This document shows positions 10,047 to 18,339 of a DNA stretch of 64,000 nucleotides, one piece after another. Each line of letters opens with the position of its first letter. Position 1 is the stretch's first letter. Where the stretch lies: assembly GCF_003937825.1 (NCBI RefSeq), contig NZ_RSFW01000021.1, positions 1-64,000 of the forward strand, read 5' to 3'. Under the pieces are notes generated by a model. The model did no database searches and was not told the DNA's origin. It saw only the letters and a list, made by a program, of their open reading frames with translations. The translations under genes and the position numbers were made by a program. This DNA comes from Mesobacillus subterraneus (GTDB taxonomy: Bacteria; Bacillota; Bacilli; Bacillales; Cytobacillaceae).

Positions 10047-11543
10047 ATGAAGGAGAATTTGAAACATAAAAATACAGCAATCATGTTTGCAATGCTTATC
10101 TCCATCTTGGCCATTTTCCCGCTTTTTCATACTGAAGATCCTCCTGCCCAGGCGATTGAGCCTGCACGGAGCCTTTCAGCAGAAATCAACAAACTTCTCG
10201 CCAGTGACCCGGTACTTGAAGGATCTCTTGCTGGCGTGAGTATCAGATCGGCTGATGACGGAGAGCTGTTGTATGAGCATATGGGAAACACTCGCCTTCA
10301 GCCTGCATCACTCCTGAAACTTTTCACCGCCGGAGCTGCCCTTTCCGTACTCGGAGAAGATTACCGATTTACGACAGAGGTTTCGGCAGATGGAAAAGTC
10401 TCTGACGGTGCTCTCGATGGAGACCTCTACTTAGTGGGTAGAGGGGATCCAACGCTGTTACCAGCTGATTTTGCTGAATTCGCTAGGGAAATTAGTAATA
10501 AAGGAATTAATAGAATCGAAGGAGATGTAGTCGTTGATGACAGCTGGTATGACGATATCCGCTATTCAGGGGACTTAACTTGGAATGATGAACACCAGTA
10601 TTATGGCTCGCAAGTATCAGCCCTGACTGCCTCCCCGAATGAGGATTATGATGCCGGCACGGTAATCGTTAACATACAGCCTGGTGAAAAGGGTCAATCA
10701 GCTAACATTACCATTTCGCCAGAAAACGATTATGTAACGGTGGTCAATCAGACGAAAACAGTAGGACCCAAGGGTGCCTATAACTTAAAGGTCGATCGTG
10801 AACACGGCTCGAATACGATTTTTGTAAAAGGAACCATACCTGCGGGTGCTAAGAACAACCGTAAATGGGTTTCTGTATGGGAGCCTTCCGGGTATGCGGG
10901 TGATCTTTTTAAAAGAGCGCTTGAAGATCAGGGGGTTGAGGTGGTTGGGAAAATCAGGACAGGCACCGCCACTGAGGGTATGGCTGGATTGATTTCCCAT
11001 AAATCAATGCCGCTGAAGGATCTGCTTGTGCCGTTTATGAAGCTAAGCAATAACGGCCATGCAGAAGTGCTCGTGAAGGAAATGGGGAAGGCAATCCACA
11101 AAGAAGGCAGCTGGGAAAAAGGACTTGAAGTCATGAATGCCGAATTGGCAAAGTTCGGTGTTGACCCAGCCAGACTGGTATTGCGAGATGGTTCGGGCAT
11201 ATCCCATGCAAACCTCGTACCGGCCAACGAAATCACCAGTTTCCTCTTCCATGTTCGCAAGGAAAAATGGTTTCCTGCTTTCAAGCATTCTCTTCCCGTT
11301 GCCGGGGATCGTGACAGGATGGTCGGAGGAACGATGCGCAACCGGCTGAAGGAGGAAGACTTAAAGGATAGGGTTATAGCGAAAACTGGCTCTCTAACCG
11401 GTGTAAGCACCCTGTCAGGATATGTTGAAACATCAAGCGGTGAAACATTGATTTTTGCAATTTTACTGAATAACCTAATCGACGACACACAAGGTCGAAA
11501 ATTAGAAAATGAATTGGCTAAAATCCTTTTATCCCAGCCCTAA
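10047..11543 (+). CDS. D-alanyl-D-alanine carboxypeptidase/endopeptidase (S13, PBP4 type)
   Basis: This 498-aa penicillin-binding protein of family S13 (DacB/DacC, class C low-molecular-weight PBP) trims or cross-cuts peptidoglycan stem peptides outside the membrane. An N-terminal signal or anchor (IMFAMLISILAIFPLF) is followed by the catalytic SxxK in PASLLKLF, SxN in LSNNGHAE and KTG in AKTGSLTGVS. A large insert between the first two motifs is typical of this class. The start is uncertain: neither the ATG at 10047 nor the in-frame TTG at 10059 has ideal ribosome-site spacing. It is single, with its own terminator. Confidence 0.93.
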   Translation: MKENLKHKNTAIMFAMLISILAIFPLFHTEDPPAQAIEPARSLSAEINKLLASDPVLEGSLAGVSIRSADDGELLYEHMGNTRLQPASLLKLFTAGAALSVLGEDYRFTTEVSADGKVSDGALDGDLYLVGRGDPTLLPADFAEFAREISNKGINRIEGDVVVDDSWYDDIRYSGDLTWNDEHQYYGSQVSALTASPNEDYDAGTVIVNIQPGEKGQSANITISPENDYVTVVNQTKTVGPKGAYNLKVDREHGSNTIFVKGTIPAGAKNNRKWVSVWEPSGYAGDLFKRALEDQGVEVVGKIRTGTATEGMAGLISHKSMPLKDLLVPFMKLSNNGHAEVLVKEMGKAIHKEGSWEKGLEVMNAELAKFGVDPARLVLRDGSGISHANLVPANEITSFLFHVRKEKWFPAFKHSLPVAGDRDRMVGGTMRNRLKEEDLKDRVIAKTGSLTGVSTLSGYVETSSGETLIFAILLNNLIDDTQGRKLENELAKILLSQP

Positions 11544-11548
11544 ATGAG

Positions 11549-11586
11549 AAAAAGCTGCGCAGACTGAGAATCTGCACAGCTTTTTT
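11549..11586 (+). terminator. terminator of the S13 carboxypeptidase gene
   Basis: The stem AAAGCTG-c-GCAGA / TCTGC-a-CAGCTTT with a 7-nt loop is followed by six T residues. Confidence 0.85.
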
Positions 11587-11618
11587 ACAAAATAAGAAAG
11601 TATAAATTTCTCTTTGAG

Positions 11619-11921
11619 AATTGTCCAGCTCCAGCGCCTGGCCAGTTTTCATCACTGAGAGTGCCTCCTCGAGTATCTTGCGATAAGTGTTAGCTTTGAG
11701 CAGCTCGAGTCGCTTGTTCAGTGTCGCCTCCTAGAAACTCCGAAACTTCAACTCCGCCGGCAGAAGCAAAAAGCGCTTCTTTGTCGGAGTCTCCAGTTTC
11801 TGCGTTTCTGGACAGTCGGCTAAACATTTCTATTTCGGTCCGCCCAATGAAGTCAAAGAGCGACTTCACCGGTCGGCCCTCCAGCGCTTGTCGGGGCTGA
11901 CCAAGGCGCTTGCGCTTTTCT
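11619..11921. repeat. about 300-bp GC-rich structured intergenic element
   Basis: The stretch begins TTGTCCAGCTCCAGCGCC and ends AAGGCGCTTGCGCTTTT. It contains several internal hairpins (AGAAGC/GCTTCT, TGAAGTC/GACTTCA) and repeated phrases such as CTCGAGTCGCTT and CCTCCAGCGCTTGTCGGGG. From memory it resembles dispersed intergenic repeats common in Bacillus genomes, but only one copy is present here. No coding potential is seen. It separates two convergent genes. Confidence 0.55.
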
Positions 11922-11923
11922 TA

Positions 11924-12520
11924 TTACTTCGCAAATCGGTGGTTGCCGATCGTTACAGTTGTTTCTCTTGAGAATACCCATTTGCTCACTGCCGTTTTTG
12001 GGTTAAAGAAGAACAAAGAACCTTTGCCCTGTCCTCTAAATGCAAGAGCTTCTTTTACTGCTTTCTTCGCTTCTGCATCAGCAGGCTTGTTGATCGCTCC
12101 ATTTTTCACAGGAGTGAAGGCATGGTAGCCATTTGATTTCTGGTAGATTACACCCTTGATTGTATTAGGGAAATCAGGGCTTGCTACTCTATTCAAGACA
12201 ACAGTTGCTACTGCTACTTTTCCCGCGTATGGCTCGCCTTTCGCCTCAGCGTGTACAAGACGCGCCAAAAGGTCCTGGTCCGCTGCAGACACATTCGCTG
12301 CCGGGATGGTCAACTTTTGTCCTGGATATAGTAGATTGCTAGTTCGATTGTTTGCTTTTTTCAGCTCGGCCAATGGCACACCATAATTGCTGGCAATTCC
12401 CCAAAGTGTATCACCTTTTTTCACCTGGTACGTCGCAGCCTCAGCCGCTCCGTGCAGCGAAAATAAAGATAGGGATACTACCGCTGTCAGCGCTGCCAAT
12501 GTTTTTTTCATTTTTCTCAT
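11924..12520 (-). CDS. LysM-containing cell wall hydrolase, SleB/CwlJ type
   Basis: This is a secreted 198-aa protein. The signal peptide (MRKMKKTLAALTAVVSLSLF to AEA) is followed by one LysM peptidoglycan-binding domain (TYQVKKGDTLWGIASNYG to LTIPA, about residues 30-75). A hydrolase_2 domain (about 85-198) has LLARLVHAEAKGEPYAGKVA with the catalytic Glu, plus VVLNRV, as in spore-cortex-lytic SleB and CwlJ. The start at 12520 is fixed by GGGAGG eight bases upstream. It could act in spore germination or vegetative wall turnover, which the sequence cannot decide. It resembles YkvT-class proteins more than full SleB. Confidence 0.88.
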   Translation of the reverse strand: MRKMKKTLAALTAVVSLSLFSLHGAAEAATYQVKKGDTLWGIASNYGVPLAELKKANNRTSNLLYPGQKLTIPAANVSAADQDLLARLVHAEAKGEPYAGKVAVATVVLNRVASPDFPNTIKGVIYQKSNGYHAFTPVKNGAINKPADAEAKKAVKEALAFRGQGKGSLFFFNPKTAVSKWVFSRETTVTIGNHRFAK

Positions 12521-12754
12521 TTTCCATACCTCCCAGTAGTGCTCTCTCACTACTAACAAGGCTAGCAGTTGTAACATAGTTTATCATCGTCCAATAAGTG
12601 CCATTTAGGAGAAGGCCGCTACATTCACTGAAACCTCTAGATTCTCTTTAAACCTAGTAGATTATTCCATCCCACCTTCCCTTCCTAATATGACCAACCC
12701 TGTAAGTTTCCGGTTCAATTTTTACATAGTGTTACAGAATTGTAACTGCACACA

Positions 12755-12797
12755 GGGACGGTTCTCCTGTTTTTGGAAACCAGGAGAACCGTTCTAC
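12755..12797. repeat. GGGACGGTTCTCCTG-type inverted repeat
   Basis: ACGGTTCTCCTG (12758-12769) and CAGGAGAACCGT (12781-12792) form a perfect 12-bp inverted repeat with an 11-nt loop. The phrase AGGGACGGTTCTCCTGTTTT recurs at 30645-30695, so this is a dispersed repeat rather than a local terminator. Confidence 0.75.
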
Positions 12798-12820
12798 TGG
12801 TTGTTATATTAGTTATTTAA

Positions 12821-12835
12821 TTAAAATAATTATAA
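12821..12835 (+). promoter_or_regulatory. PerR box upstream of katA
   Basis: TTAAAATAATTATAA matches the Bacillus PerR consensus TTATAATNATTATAA at all but one defined base. It lies just upstream of the likely -35 box, so peroxide-inducible control of the catalase is expected. Confidence 0.82.
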
Positions 12836-12842
12836 TTTAGTA

Positions 12843-12870
12843 TTGATTTTTAATTGAAAGGTGTTATCAT
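12843..12870 (+). promoter_or_regulatory. likely sigma-A promoter of katA
   Basis: TTGATT and TATCAT are separated by 16 bp, about 36 bp upstream of the start codon and directly after the PerR box. Confidence 0.5.
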
Positions 12871-12908
12871 TTAGCTATAAACAAATTTAAGATAAAGGCG
12901 TGATCATG

Positions 12909-14369
12909 ATGAGCAATTATCAAAAGAACCATCTTACTACAAGCTGGGGTGCGCCGGTTGGGGACAACCAGAACTCCATGACTGCGGGCCAAAGAGGTCC
13001 TACTTTAATCCAGGATGTACATCTATTGGAGAAATTGGCGCACTTTAACCGTGAGCGTGTGCCTGAGCGTGTTGTACATGCAAAAGGTGCCGGTGCTCAT
13101 GGATATTTCGAAGTAACGAATGATGTAACGAGGTACACGAAAGCGGCTTTCCTATCCGAGGTTGGCAAGAAGACACCTCTTTTCATCCGTTTCTCAACAG
13201 TTGCCGGGGAGCTTGGCTCTGCAGATACAGTTCGTGACCCACGAGGCTTTGCTGTGAAGTTTTATACAGAGGAAGGAAACTATGATATCGTCGGAAACAA
13301 TACGCCAGTATTCTTCATCCGCGACGCGATTAAGTTCCCAGACTTCATCCATACACAAAAAAGAAACCCGCAGACACACTTGAAGGATCCAAATGCGGTC
13401 TGGGATTTCTGGTCTCTTTCACCTGAATCGCTGCATCAGGTTACAATCTTGATGTCTGATCGCGGTATCCCGGCTACTTTGCGCCACATGCATGGATTCG
13501 GCAGCCATACGTTCAAGTGGACAAATGAAGATGGCGATGGCGTTTGGATCAAATACCACTTCAAGACAGAGCAGGGTGTGAAAAACCTTGCACCAGATGT
13601 AGCAGCAAAAATTGCCGGCGAAAATCCTGACTATCATACAGAAGATTTGTTCAACGCGATTGAAGCTGACGACTTCCCTGCGTGGAAGCTATATGTGCAA
13701 ATCATGCCACTAGAGGATGCTAACACGTATCGTTTCGATCCATTCGATGTCACAAAGGTTTGGTCACAAAAAGATTATCCATTGATTGAAGTCGGCCGCA
13801 TGGTATTGGATCGCAATCCGGAAAACTATTTCGCGGAAGTCGAGCAGGCTACATTCTCTCCTGGAAATCTAGTTCCTGGTGTCGATGTCTCTCCTGATAA
13901 AATGCTTCAGGGCCGCCTGTTTGCATACTCCGACGCACATCGCTACCGTGTTGGAGCGAACCACAATCACCTGCCGATCAACAGGCCGAAATTAGAAATG
14001 AACTCCTACCAGCGCGACGGCCAAATGCGCTTCGACGGCAATGGCGGAAAAGCAGTAAATTACGAGCCTAATAGTTTCGGGGGACCTACTGAAGTGCAAG
14101 AACACAAGCAGGCAAGCTTCCCTGTCAGCGGTGTGGCCGAAAACGTGGCCTATGACCACAACGACCACTATACTCAGGCCGGTGACTTATACCGCTTGAT
14201 GAATGAAGAAGAGCGCGAACGCCTCGTCGCGAACATCGTTGCCGCGATGAAACCAGTACAGCGTGATGATATCAAACTTCGCCAGATCGGTCATTTCTAT
14301 AAGGCAGATCCTGAATATGGAACTCGCATCGCACAGGGATTGGGCCTGCAGGTGCCCCAGGAAGTTTAA
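12909..14369 (+). CDS. katA: monofunctional haem catalase
   Basis: This is a clade 3 type catalase of about 486 aa that dismutates hydrogen peroxide in the cytoplasm. The distal His is in [14 protein letters not shown] and the distal Asn in [31 protein letters not shown] is present, and the proximal haem Tyr lies in [14 protein letters not shown]. The length matches Bacillus KatA. The start is taken as MSNYQK (12909), with AAAGG ten bases upstream; an ATG one codon earlier is possible. The preceding PerR box indicates control by peroxide stress. It is monocistronic. Confidence 0.96.
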   Translation: MSNYQKNHLTTSWGAPVGDNQNSMTAGQRGPTLIQDVHLLEKLAHFNRERVPERVVHAKGAGAHGYFEVTNDVTRYTKAAFLSEVGKKTPLFIRFSTVAGELGSADTVRDPRGFAVKFYTEEGNYDIVGNNTPVFFIRDAIKFPDFIHTQKRNPQTHLKDPNAVWDFWSLSPESLHQVTILMSDRGIPATLRHMHGFGSHTFKWTNEDGDGVWIKYHFKTEQGVKNLAPDVAAKIAGENPDYHTEDLFNAIEADDFPAWKLYVQIMPLEDANTYRFDPFDVTKVWSQKDYPLIEVGRMVLDRNPENYFAEVEQATFSPGNLVPGVDVSPDKMLQGRLFAYSDAHRYRVGANHNHLPINRPKLEMNSYQRDGQMRFDGNGGKAVNYEPNSFGGPTEVQEHKQASFPVSGVAENVAYDHNDHYTQAGDLYRLMNEEERERLVANIVAAMKPVQRDDIKLRQIGHFYKADPEYGTRIAQGLGLQVPQEV

Positions 14370-14380
14370 TAGAATGGTTA

Positions 14381-14416
14381 CAGGTCGCCAAGGCATACTT
14401 GGTGACCTGTTTTTTG
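14381..14416 (+). terminator. katA terminator
   Basis: The stem CAGGTCGCCAAG / CTTGGTGACCTG (one mismatch) with a 5-nt loop is followed by six T residues. The GGTGACCT arm resembles the repeat units that begin immediately after. Confidence 0.88.
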
Positions 14417-14429
14417 ATCTGAGAGTGGA

Positions 14430-14818
14430 AAAGGTCACCAATGGGGGGGGATGGGTGACCTCCATTTTCGAAATCTGTTGAAACAGGGCACTAATAAGGG
14501 TGATGGGTGACCTCCATTTTCGAAAACTGCTAAAACAGGTCACTAATGAGGCTGATGAGTGACCTCCGTTTTCGAAATCTGCTAAAACAGGTCACTAATA
14601 AGGGCGATGGGTGACCTTCTTTTTCGAAATTCGCTAAAACAGGGCACTAATAAGGGCGATAGGTGACCTTCTTTTTCGAAATCTGCTAAAACAGGGCACT
14701 AATGAGGCTGATGAGTGACCTCCATTTTCAAAATCTGTTGAAACAGGGCACTAATAAGGGCTATGGGTGACCTCCATTTTCGAAATCTCTTAAAAAAGGG
14801 CACCAATGAGGGCTCTTG
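14430..14818. repeat. 52-bp tandem hairpin array, family B
   Basis: GTGACCT recurs at 14455, 14507, 14559, 14611, 14663, 14715 and 14767, an exact 52-bp period. A typical unit reads GTGACCTCC, ATTTTCGAAATCTGCT, AAAACAGGKCACTAAT, then AAGGGCGATG. AGGTCAC and the next GTGACCT form an inverted repeat across the unit joint. It lies between the convergent katA and azoR genes. Short overlapping ORFs here have no ribosome sites. Confidence 0.92.
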
Positions 14819-14866
14819 GTACTACATTCTTCTAAATTACACCAATTTTTTATTCCAACCCGATCT

Positions 14867-15076
14867 ATTGGTCACTACTTTATCCTAAATAATACCATTT
14901 CCCTGCACTTATAAGCCTTATTGGCTACCAATTTATCCTAAAATATACCATTTCTTCGCAGCACTTATAAGCGCTATTGGTTACTGTTTCCTCCCAAACG
15001 ATACTATTTACTTCATCACTTATAAGCCCAATTAGTTACTACTTTTTCCTAAAACATACCATTTTTCAGCACTTAG
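14867..15076. repeat. 53-56-bp degenerate tandem array, family D
   Basis: ATTGGTTACT-like phrases begin at 14867, 14920, 14976 and 15031. They are joined by T/C-rich linkers, ATACCATTT and CACTTATAAGC. The units are more diverged than family B, which lies immediately upstream. CACTTATAAGCGCTAT resembles family B CACTAATAAGGGCGAT, and ATTGGTTAC matches family C at 34.2 kb. Confidence 0.75.
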
Positions 15077-15082
15077 CCCCAC

Positions 15083-15117
15083 AAAAAACAGGTCAGCAAA
15101 AGTTGCTGACCTGTTTT
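15083..15117 (-). terminator. azoR terminator
   Basis: A perfect 12-bp stem ACAGGTCAGCAA / TTGCTGACCTGT with a 3-nt loop is flanked by A and T runs on both sides. Confidence 0.88.
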
Positions 15118-15127
15118 TACCGAATCA

Positions 15128-15763
15128 TTAGAATGTATGCGCAAGATCTTTGGCACGGGCGATTCCGTTTTCTTTGATTTCCTGTGCTTTTTCAGGGTTC
15201 GCATTGTGGCCTTCAAGGAACAGGCATTCCATAGAAGGTACACCGAAGAAGTTCATTATCGTTTCGATGTAGCGATTGCCCATTTCCATCGCTGCTGCAG
15301 GGCCTTCTGAGTAATAACCGCCGCGTGCCTGGATGTGAAGGGCTTTTTTATCGGTCATTAAACCGACTGGGCCTTCTTGTGTGTATCTGAATGTCTTGCC
15401 AGCCACCGCTACTGCATCAAGATATGCCTTCATGACTGGAGGGAAAGAGAAGTTCCAAAGCGGTGTAACGAAAACGAATTTGTCTGCTGATGTGAACTGG
15501 TCAACCAGTTCTGCAAGACGGCCGATTTTTGCCTGCTCGTCTGCAGTAAGGTCAGCAAATTCAGTTCCTTTTTGCAGCTTGCCCCATCCGCCCAATACGT
15601 CTGCATCGATATGCGGGATATTTTCTTTGAACAGATCAAGATGAATGACTTCATCTTCCTGGTTCTGTGCTTTGTATGTTTCGATGAATGCTTTTCCTGC
15701 AGCCAGACTGAAGGACTGCTCTTCATTCAGCGGATGTGCTGTGATGTATAAAACTTTTGCCAT
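15128..15763 (-). CDS. azoR: FMN-dependent NADH:quinone oxidoreductase / azoreductase
   Basis: This 211-aa flavodoxin-fold enzyme reduces quinones and azo dyes by two electrons and so protects against electrophiles. [15 protein letters not shown] at the N-terminus binds the FMN phosphate. [20 protein letters not shown] and the RGGYYSEGP loop are family hallmarks. The length matches Bacillus AzoR1/AzoR2. GGTGG lies ahead of the ATG. An ATCTCGAAGT inverted repeat upstream resembles MhqR operators, which control azoR2 in B. subtilis. It lies next to other quinone-defence genes. Confidence 0.93.
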   Translation of the reverse strand: MAKVLYITAHPLNEEQSFSLAAGKAFIETYKAQNQEDEVIHLDLFKENIPHIDADVLGGWGKLQKGTEFADLTADEQAKIGRLAELVDQFTSADKFVFVTPLWNFSFPPVMKAYLDAVAVAGKTFRYTQEGPVGLMTDKKALHIQARGGYYSEGPAAAMEMGNRYIETIMNFFGVPSMECLFLEGHNANPEKAQEIKENGIARAKDLAHTF

Positions 15764-15814
15764 GATGTCTTACCACCTATTCTTTATTGTTTGAAACTAT
15801 TTCGATGAAAACAA

Positions 15815-15845
15815 ATCTCGAAGTAAAAATAGTTCACTTCGAGAT
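15815..15845 (-). promoter_or_regulatory. MhqR-like inverted repeat before azoR
   Basis: ATCTCGAAGT (15815-15824) and ACTTCGAGAT (15836-15845) form a perfect 10-bp inverted repeat with an 11-nt spacer. ATCTCGA is the core of the MarR-type MhqR operators of Bacillus. MhqR control is inferred. Confidence 0.55.
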
Positions 15846-15888
15846 AATACTCCGTAATTAAGCACTGGTCAATATAAATGCTCAGCTA

Positions 15889-16431
15889 TTATCTTAACGT
15901 CTTTAGCGCGCCGCTCCAGGCGACTACCTCATCCAGCATGGCTGTTACATTGTCTGTATGAAGATCCTGTGGTTTAAATGTCGTGCCATTTTCGAAGTCT
16001 GTAAACAATGACAAAGTTGGATGCGTGCGGACATCAGCAATTTTTAATTCCCCGCAAATCCCTCTCAGATGTTCAGCAGCCCTTGCGCCGCCAGTAGAAC
16101 CGTAACTAACGATTCCAGCCGCTTTGTTATTCCATGCCTCGCGTGCGAAATCAAGCGCATTTTTCAAGGCTCCCGTAATACTGTGGTTATATTCCTGTAC
16201 GATGAATACAAATCCATCCAGGCTGGCAAGCTTTTCATTCCACGCTGCGATTCCTGGCTCAGTGCCATCTGTTGTTCCGAGGAAAGGCAATTCAAAATCA
16301 GCTATATCCACGATCTCATAATTTGCATCTCCGCGTTTGTCAGCGATGCTTTTCACCCATTCTCCCACTTGAGGGCTTACACGGCCTTGTCTTGTGCTTC
16401 CCAAAATAATACCAATATTCAATTTCTCCAT
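15889..16431 (-). CDS. NADPH-dependent FMN reductase family protein
   Basis: This is a 180-aa flavodoxin-like protein. The FMN phosphate loop is LGSTRQGRVSPQVGEWV at the N-terminus, VQEYNHSITGALKNALDF is the family core, and SYGSTGGARAAEHLRG follows. It probably reduces FMN or quinone-like substrates with NAD(P)H. The start is set at MEKLNIG (16431) because GAAGGAGG precedes it; the longer 200-aa frame starts with GTG and has no proper ribosome site. It sits at the downstream side of the CatD/CatE-like pair and may be in the same transcript. Confidence 0.85.
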   Translation of the reverse strand: MEKLNIGIILGSTRQGRVSPQVGEWVKSIADKRGDANYEIVDIADFELPFLGTTDGTEPGIAAWNEKLASLDGFVFIVQEYNHSITGALKNALDFAREAWNNKAAGIVSYGSTGGARAAEHLRGICGELKIADVRTHPTLSLFTDFENGTTFKPQDLHTDNVTAMLDEVVAWSGALKTLR

Positions 16432-16501
16432 CTTTTTTTCCTCCTTCTTTTTACTTCCGAATAGTTTATTGAACAGTCCCAAAACTTTCACCTCTGCAAA
16501 A

Positions 16502-17356
16502 TTATTCTGTTACCAATTTGATGCGATTGCCAGACGGATCGGCAGTTACAAACGCCCCCATTTCTTCGGTTACGGATGCTCCGATATCTTTTAACCGGCC
16601 AATGGTTGCTTTAACCGACTCTTGATCCGGGAATACCAAAGTATAGGATTCCAGCCCGGCACTGTTTGCTGGCGGTTGTGGTGCACCTGCGCCATTCCAG
16701 GTATTCAGTCCAATATGGTGATGGTATTTCCCTGAAGAAATGAATAGTGCTTGCGGTCCGTAACGGCTGACCACTTTGAATCCGAGTCCTTTAGTATAAA
16801 ATTTTTCCGTGTCCGCCAGTTCAGACACATGCAAATGGATATGCCCCATCACGGTTCCAGCCGGAAGTCCGTTCCACGTTTCGTCATTTCCCAAAGCAAG
16901 CAAGCCTTCCGCATCCAATGCCTGTGTAGCCATTACGACTTGATCGCCATTCCACTCCCATTCCGATGCTGGCCTGTCTGTATAGATTTCGATCCCATTT
17001 CCATCTGGATCTCCCAAATATAGAGCTTCACTTACAAGATGATCGGACGCTCCCTGCAAAGGATAGCCGACTTGAACCAAATGCTTTAATATTTTTGCCA
17101 GCTCAATACGATCAGGCAATAACAGGGCGAAATGATACAATCCGGTCGTCCTTCCTGGTTTCCGTACTGCGTTAGCAGGCTGTTCAAGCGACAGTAGGAC
17201 CGTCTTTGCTTCTGCGGTCAGTTTCGCTGTTCTTTCTGTTTGCTCATACACTTTTAAACCGATTACCTCTTGATAAAAGGCGAGGGAACGTTCCAGGTTC
17301 TGGACCTTCAGATTAACCTGGCTGACAAAAGTGACTGGCTTTTGGTGGAAACTCAT
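16502..17356 (-). CDS. CatE-like extradiol (catechol-2,3-) dioxygenase, VOC fold
   Basis: This 284-aa protein has two vicinal-oxygen-chelate domains. The first begins VNLKVQNLERSLAFYQEVIGLKV, without a metal His. The second carries the likely iron ligands His in GHIHLHVSEL, His in KYHHHIGLNTW and Glu near the C-terminal SYTLVF segment. Length and order match B. subtilis CatE, which opens catechol rings. The start is set at MSFHQKP (17356) after AAGGAGG. It follows the DoxX gene by 13 bp, the same order as catD-catE. The substrate is inferred from the family and neighbours. Confidence 0.82.
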   Translation of the reverse strand: MSFHQKPVTFVSQVNLKVQNLERSLAFYQEVIGLKVYEQTERTAKLTAEAKTVLLSLEQPANAVRKPGRTTGLYHFALLLPDRIELAKILKHLVQVGYPLQGASDHLVSEALYLGDPDGNGIEIYTDRPASEWEWNGDQVVMATQALDAEGLLALGNDETWNGLPAGTVMGHIHLHVSELADTEKFYTKGLGFKVVSRYGPQALFISSGKYHHHIGLNTWNGAGAPQPPANSAGLESYTLVFPDQESVKATIGRLKDIGASVTEEMGAFVTADPSGNRIKLVTE

Positions 17357-17369
17357 TTTATTTGCCTCC

Positions 17370-17777
17370 TTATGCATTTTTAGATTGAAATAATACATTC
17401 TCCAAAGCGAAAAGTGATTTGTTCGCTAAAGCAAGATAAATGGACATCGCCAGTAAAGCTATATCAAGTTCGTAACCCGCCATTTGGCCATTGCCTAGAA
17501 ATCCGCCTGCAAGCTTTACTTTTAAAATGGCCACGGCGAGAATAATGGCAAACAAAATCGAAACGACTCTTGTTCCCACTCCCAATACCATTGCCAGGCC
17601 ACCGATTAATTCAATCAATGCGACCAAGTATGCAGTGAAACCTGGCAACCCGAGGCTCTCAAAGAACCCTACTGTATTTGCGATGTCTCCCTGGAACTTG
17701 GCTGCTCCATGAATGAAAAATGTCGCCCCCAAAACTACTCGTAAAATGGTTGCTCCTGTTTCGTATGTTCTGATCAT
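17370..17777 (-). CDS. DoxX-family membrane protein, CatD-like
   Basis: This 135-aa protein has four predicted membrane helices. DoxX signatures are GATILRVVLGATFFIHGAAKFQG and ALIELIGGLAMVLGVGTRV. CatD of B. subtilis, encoded with CatE, belongs to the same family. The start is taken at MIRTYE (17777), 12 bases after AAAGGAG, a rather long spacing; an ATG at 17810 has no ribosome site. It is divergent from the redox regulator gene, with an operator-like palindrome between them, and probably forms one operon with the dioxygenase. Confidence 0.82.
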   Translation of the reverse strand: MIRTYETGATILRVVLGATFFIHGAAKFQGDIANTVGFFESLGLPGFTAYLVALIELIGGLAMVLGVGTRVVSILFAIILAVAILKVKLAGGFLGNGQMAGYELDIALLAMSIYLALANKSLFALENVLFQSKNA

Positions 17778-17841
17778 TTCTGTTTTACTCTCCTTTATAG
17801 TGTGTTTCATAACAGTAACAACGATTCGAATCTATATTTTG

Positions 17842-17866
17842 TTACTTGGTTACTTTATGTAAGTAA
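17842..17866. promoter_or_regulatory. YodB/CatR-like operator in divergent promoter region
   Basis: TTACTTTATGTAAGTAA (17850-17866) is an inverted repeat of TTACTT/AAGTAA, preceded by another GTTACTT. It resembles the TACT...AGTA operators of the redox repressors YodB and CatR. AAGTAA also recurs at 17893 and 17911. It lies between the regulator and the catD-like gene. Confidence 0.6.
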
Positions 17867-17964
17867 TTATATTTTAGTAAATTAATATCGTCAAGTAACA
17901 ATTTTATAAAAAGTAATTTATTTTTCTTTTAATCTGTTTATAATATAGGTAAGGAGTGATTGAA

Positions 17965-18273
17965 ATGGATAAGTCGATTTGCCCCAGATTTGAAAAAGCC
18001 ATGACAATCCTGAGTCAGAGATGGACAGGTCTGATCATTTATCAGCTGCTGTCTGGTCCTCAGCGTTTTTGCACGATAGAATCTGGCATTGGAATCAGCG
18101 GAAGGGTGCTTTCAGAGCGCTTAAAAGATTTGGAGAACGAGGGGATTGTCAATAGAATAGTCTATCCGGAGACTCCAGTCAGAATCGAGTATTCGCTTTC
18201 TGAAAAAGGTAAGGCACTAGAGCCGATCATGAAGGAAATTGAAAACTGGTCACAAAGCTGGCTGGAGCGCTGA
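17965..18273 (+). CDS. HxlR/DUF24-family redox regulator (YodB/CatR-like)
   Basis: This is a 102-aa winged-helix repressor. The N-terminus MDKSICPRFEKAM places a Cys at position 6, as in the thiol switch of YodB and CatR. HxlR motifs RWTGLIIYQLLSGPQRF and RVLSERLKDLENEGIV are clear, as is the wing segment PETPVRIEYSLSEKGKAL. Unlike YodB, it has no C-terminal cysteines, so it is closer to CatR; a second Cys lies in RFCTIES. AAGGAG eight bases before the ATG at 17965 decides the start. It probably represses the divergent catD/catE-like genes until quinones or diamide modify Cys6. Confidence 0.85.
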   Translation: MDKSICPRFEKAMTILSQRWTGLIIYQLLSGPQRFCTIESGIGISGRVLSERLKDLENEGIVNRIVYPETPVRIEYSLSEKGKALEPIMKEIENWSQSWLER

Positions 18274-18299
18274 ACAGTTTCCTATAAATAGTCATAGAA

Positions 18300-18329
18300 A
18301 AAGGACGTATGCGACTGCATACGTCCTTT
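18300..18329. terminator. bidirectional terminator
   Basis: A perfect 13-bp stem AAAGGACGTATGC / GCATACGTCCTTT with a 4-nt loop lies between the convergent regulator and dps genes. Confidence 0.9.
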
Positions 18330-18339
18330 CCTGTTCCAT

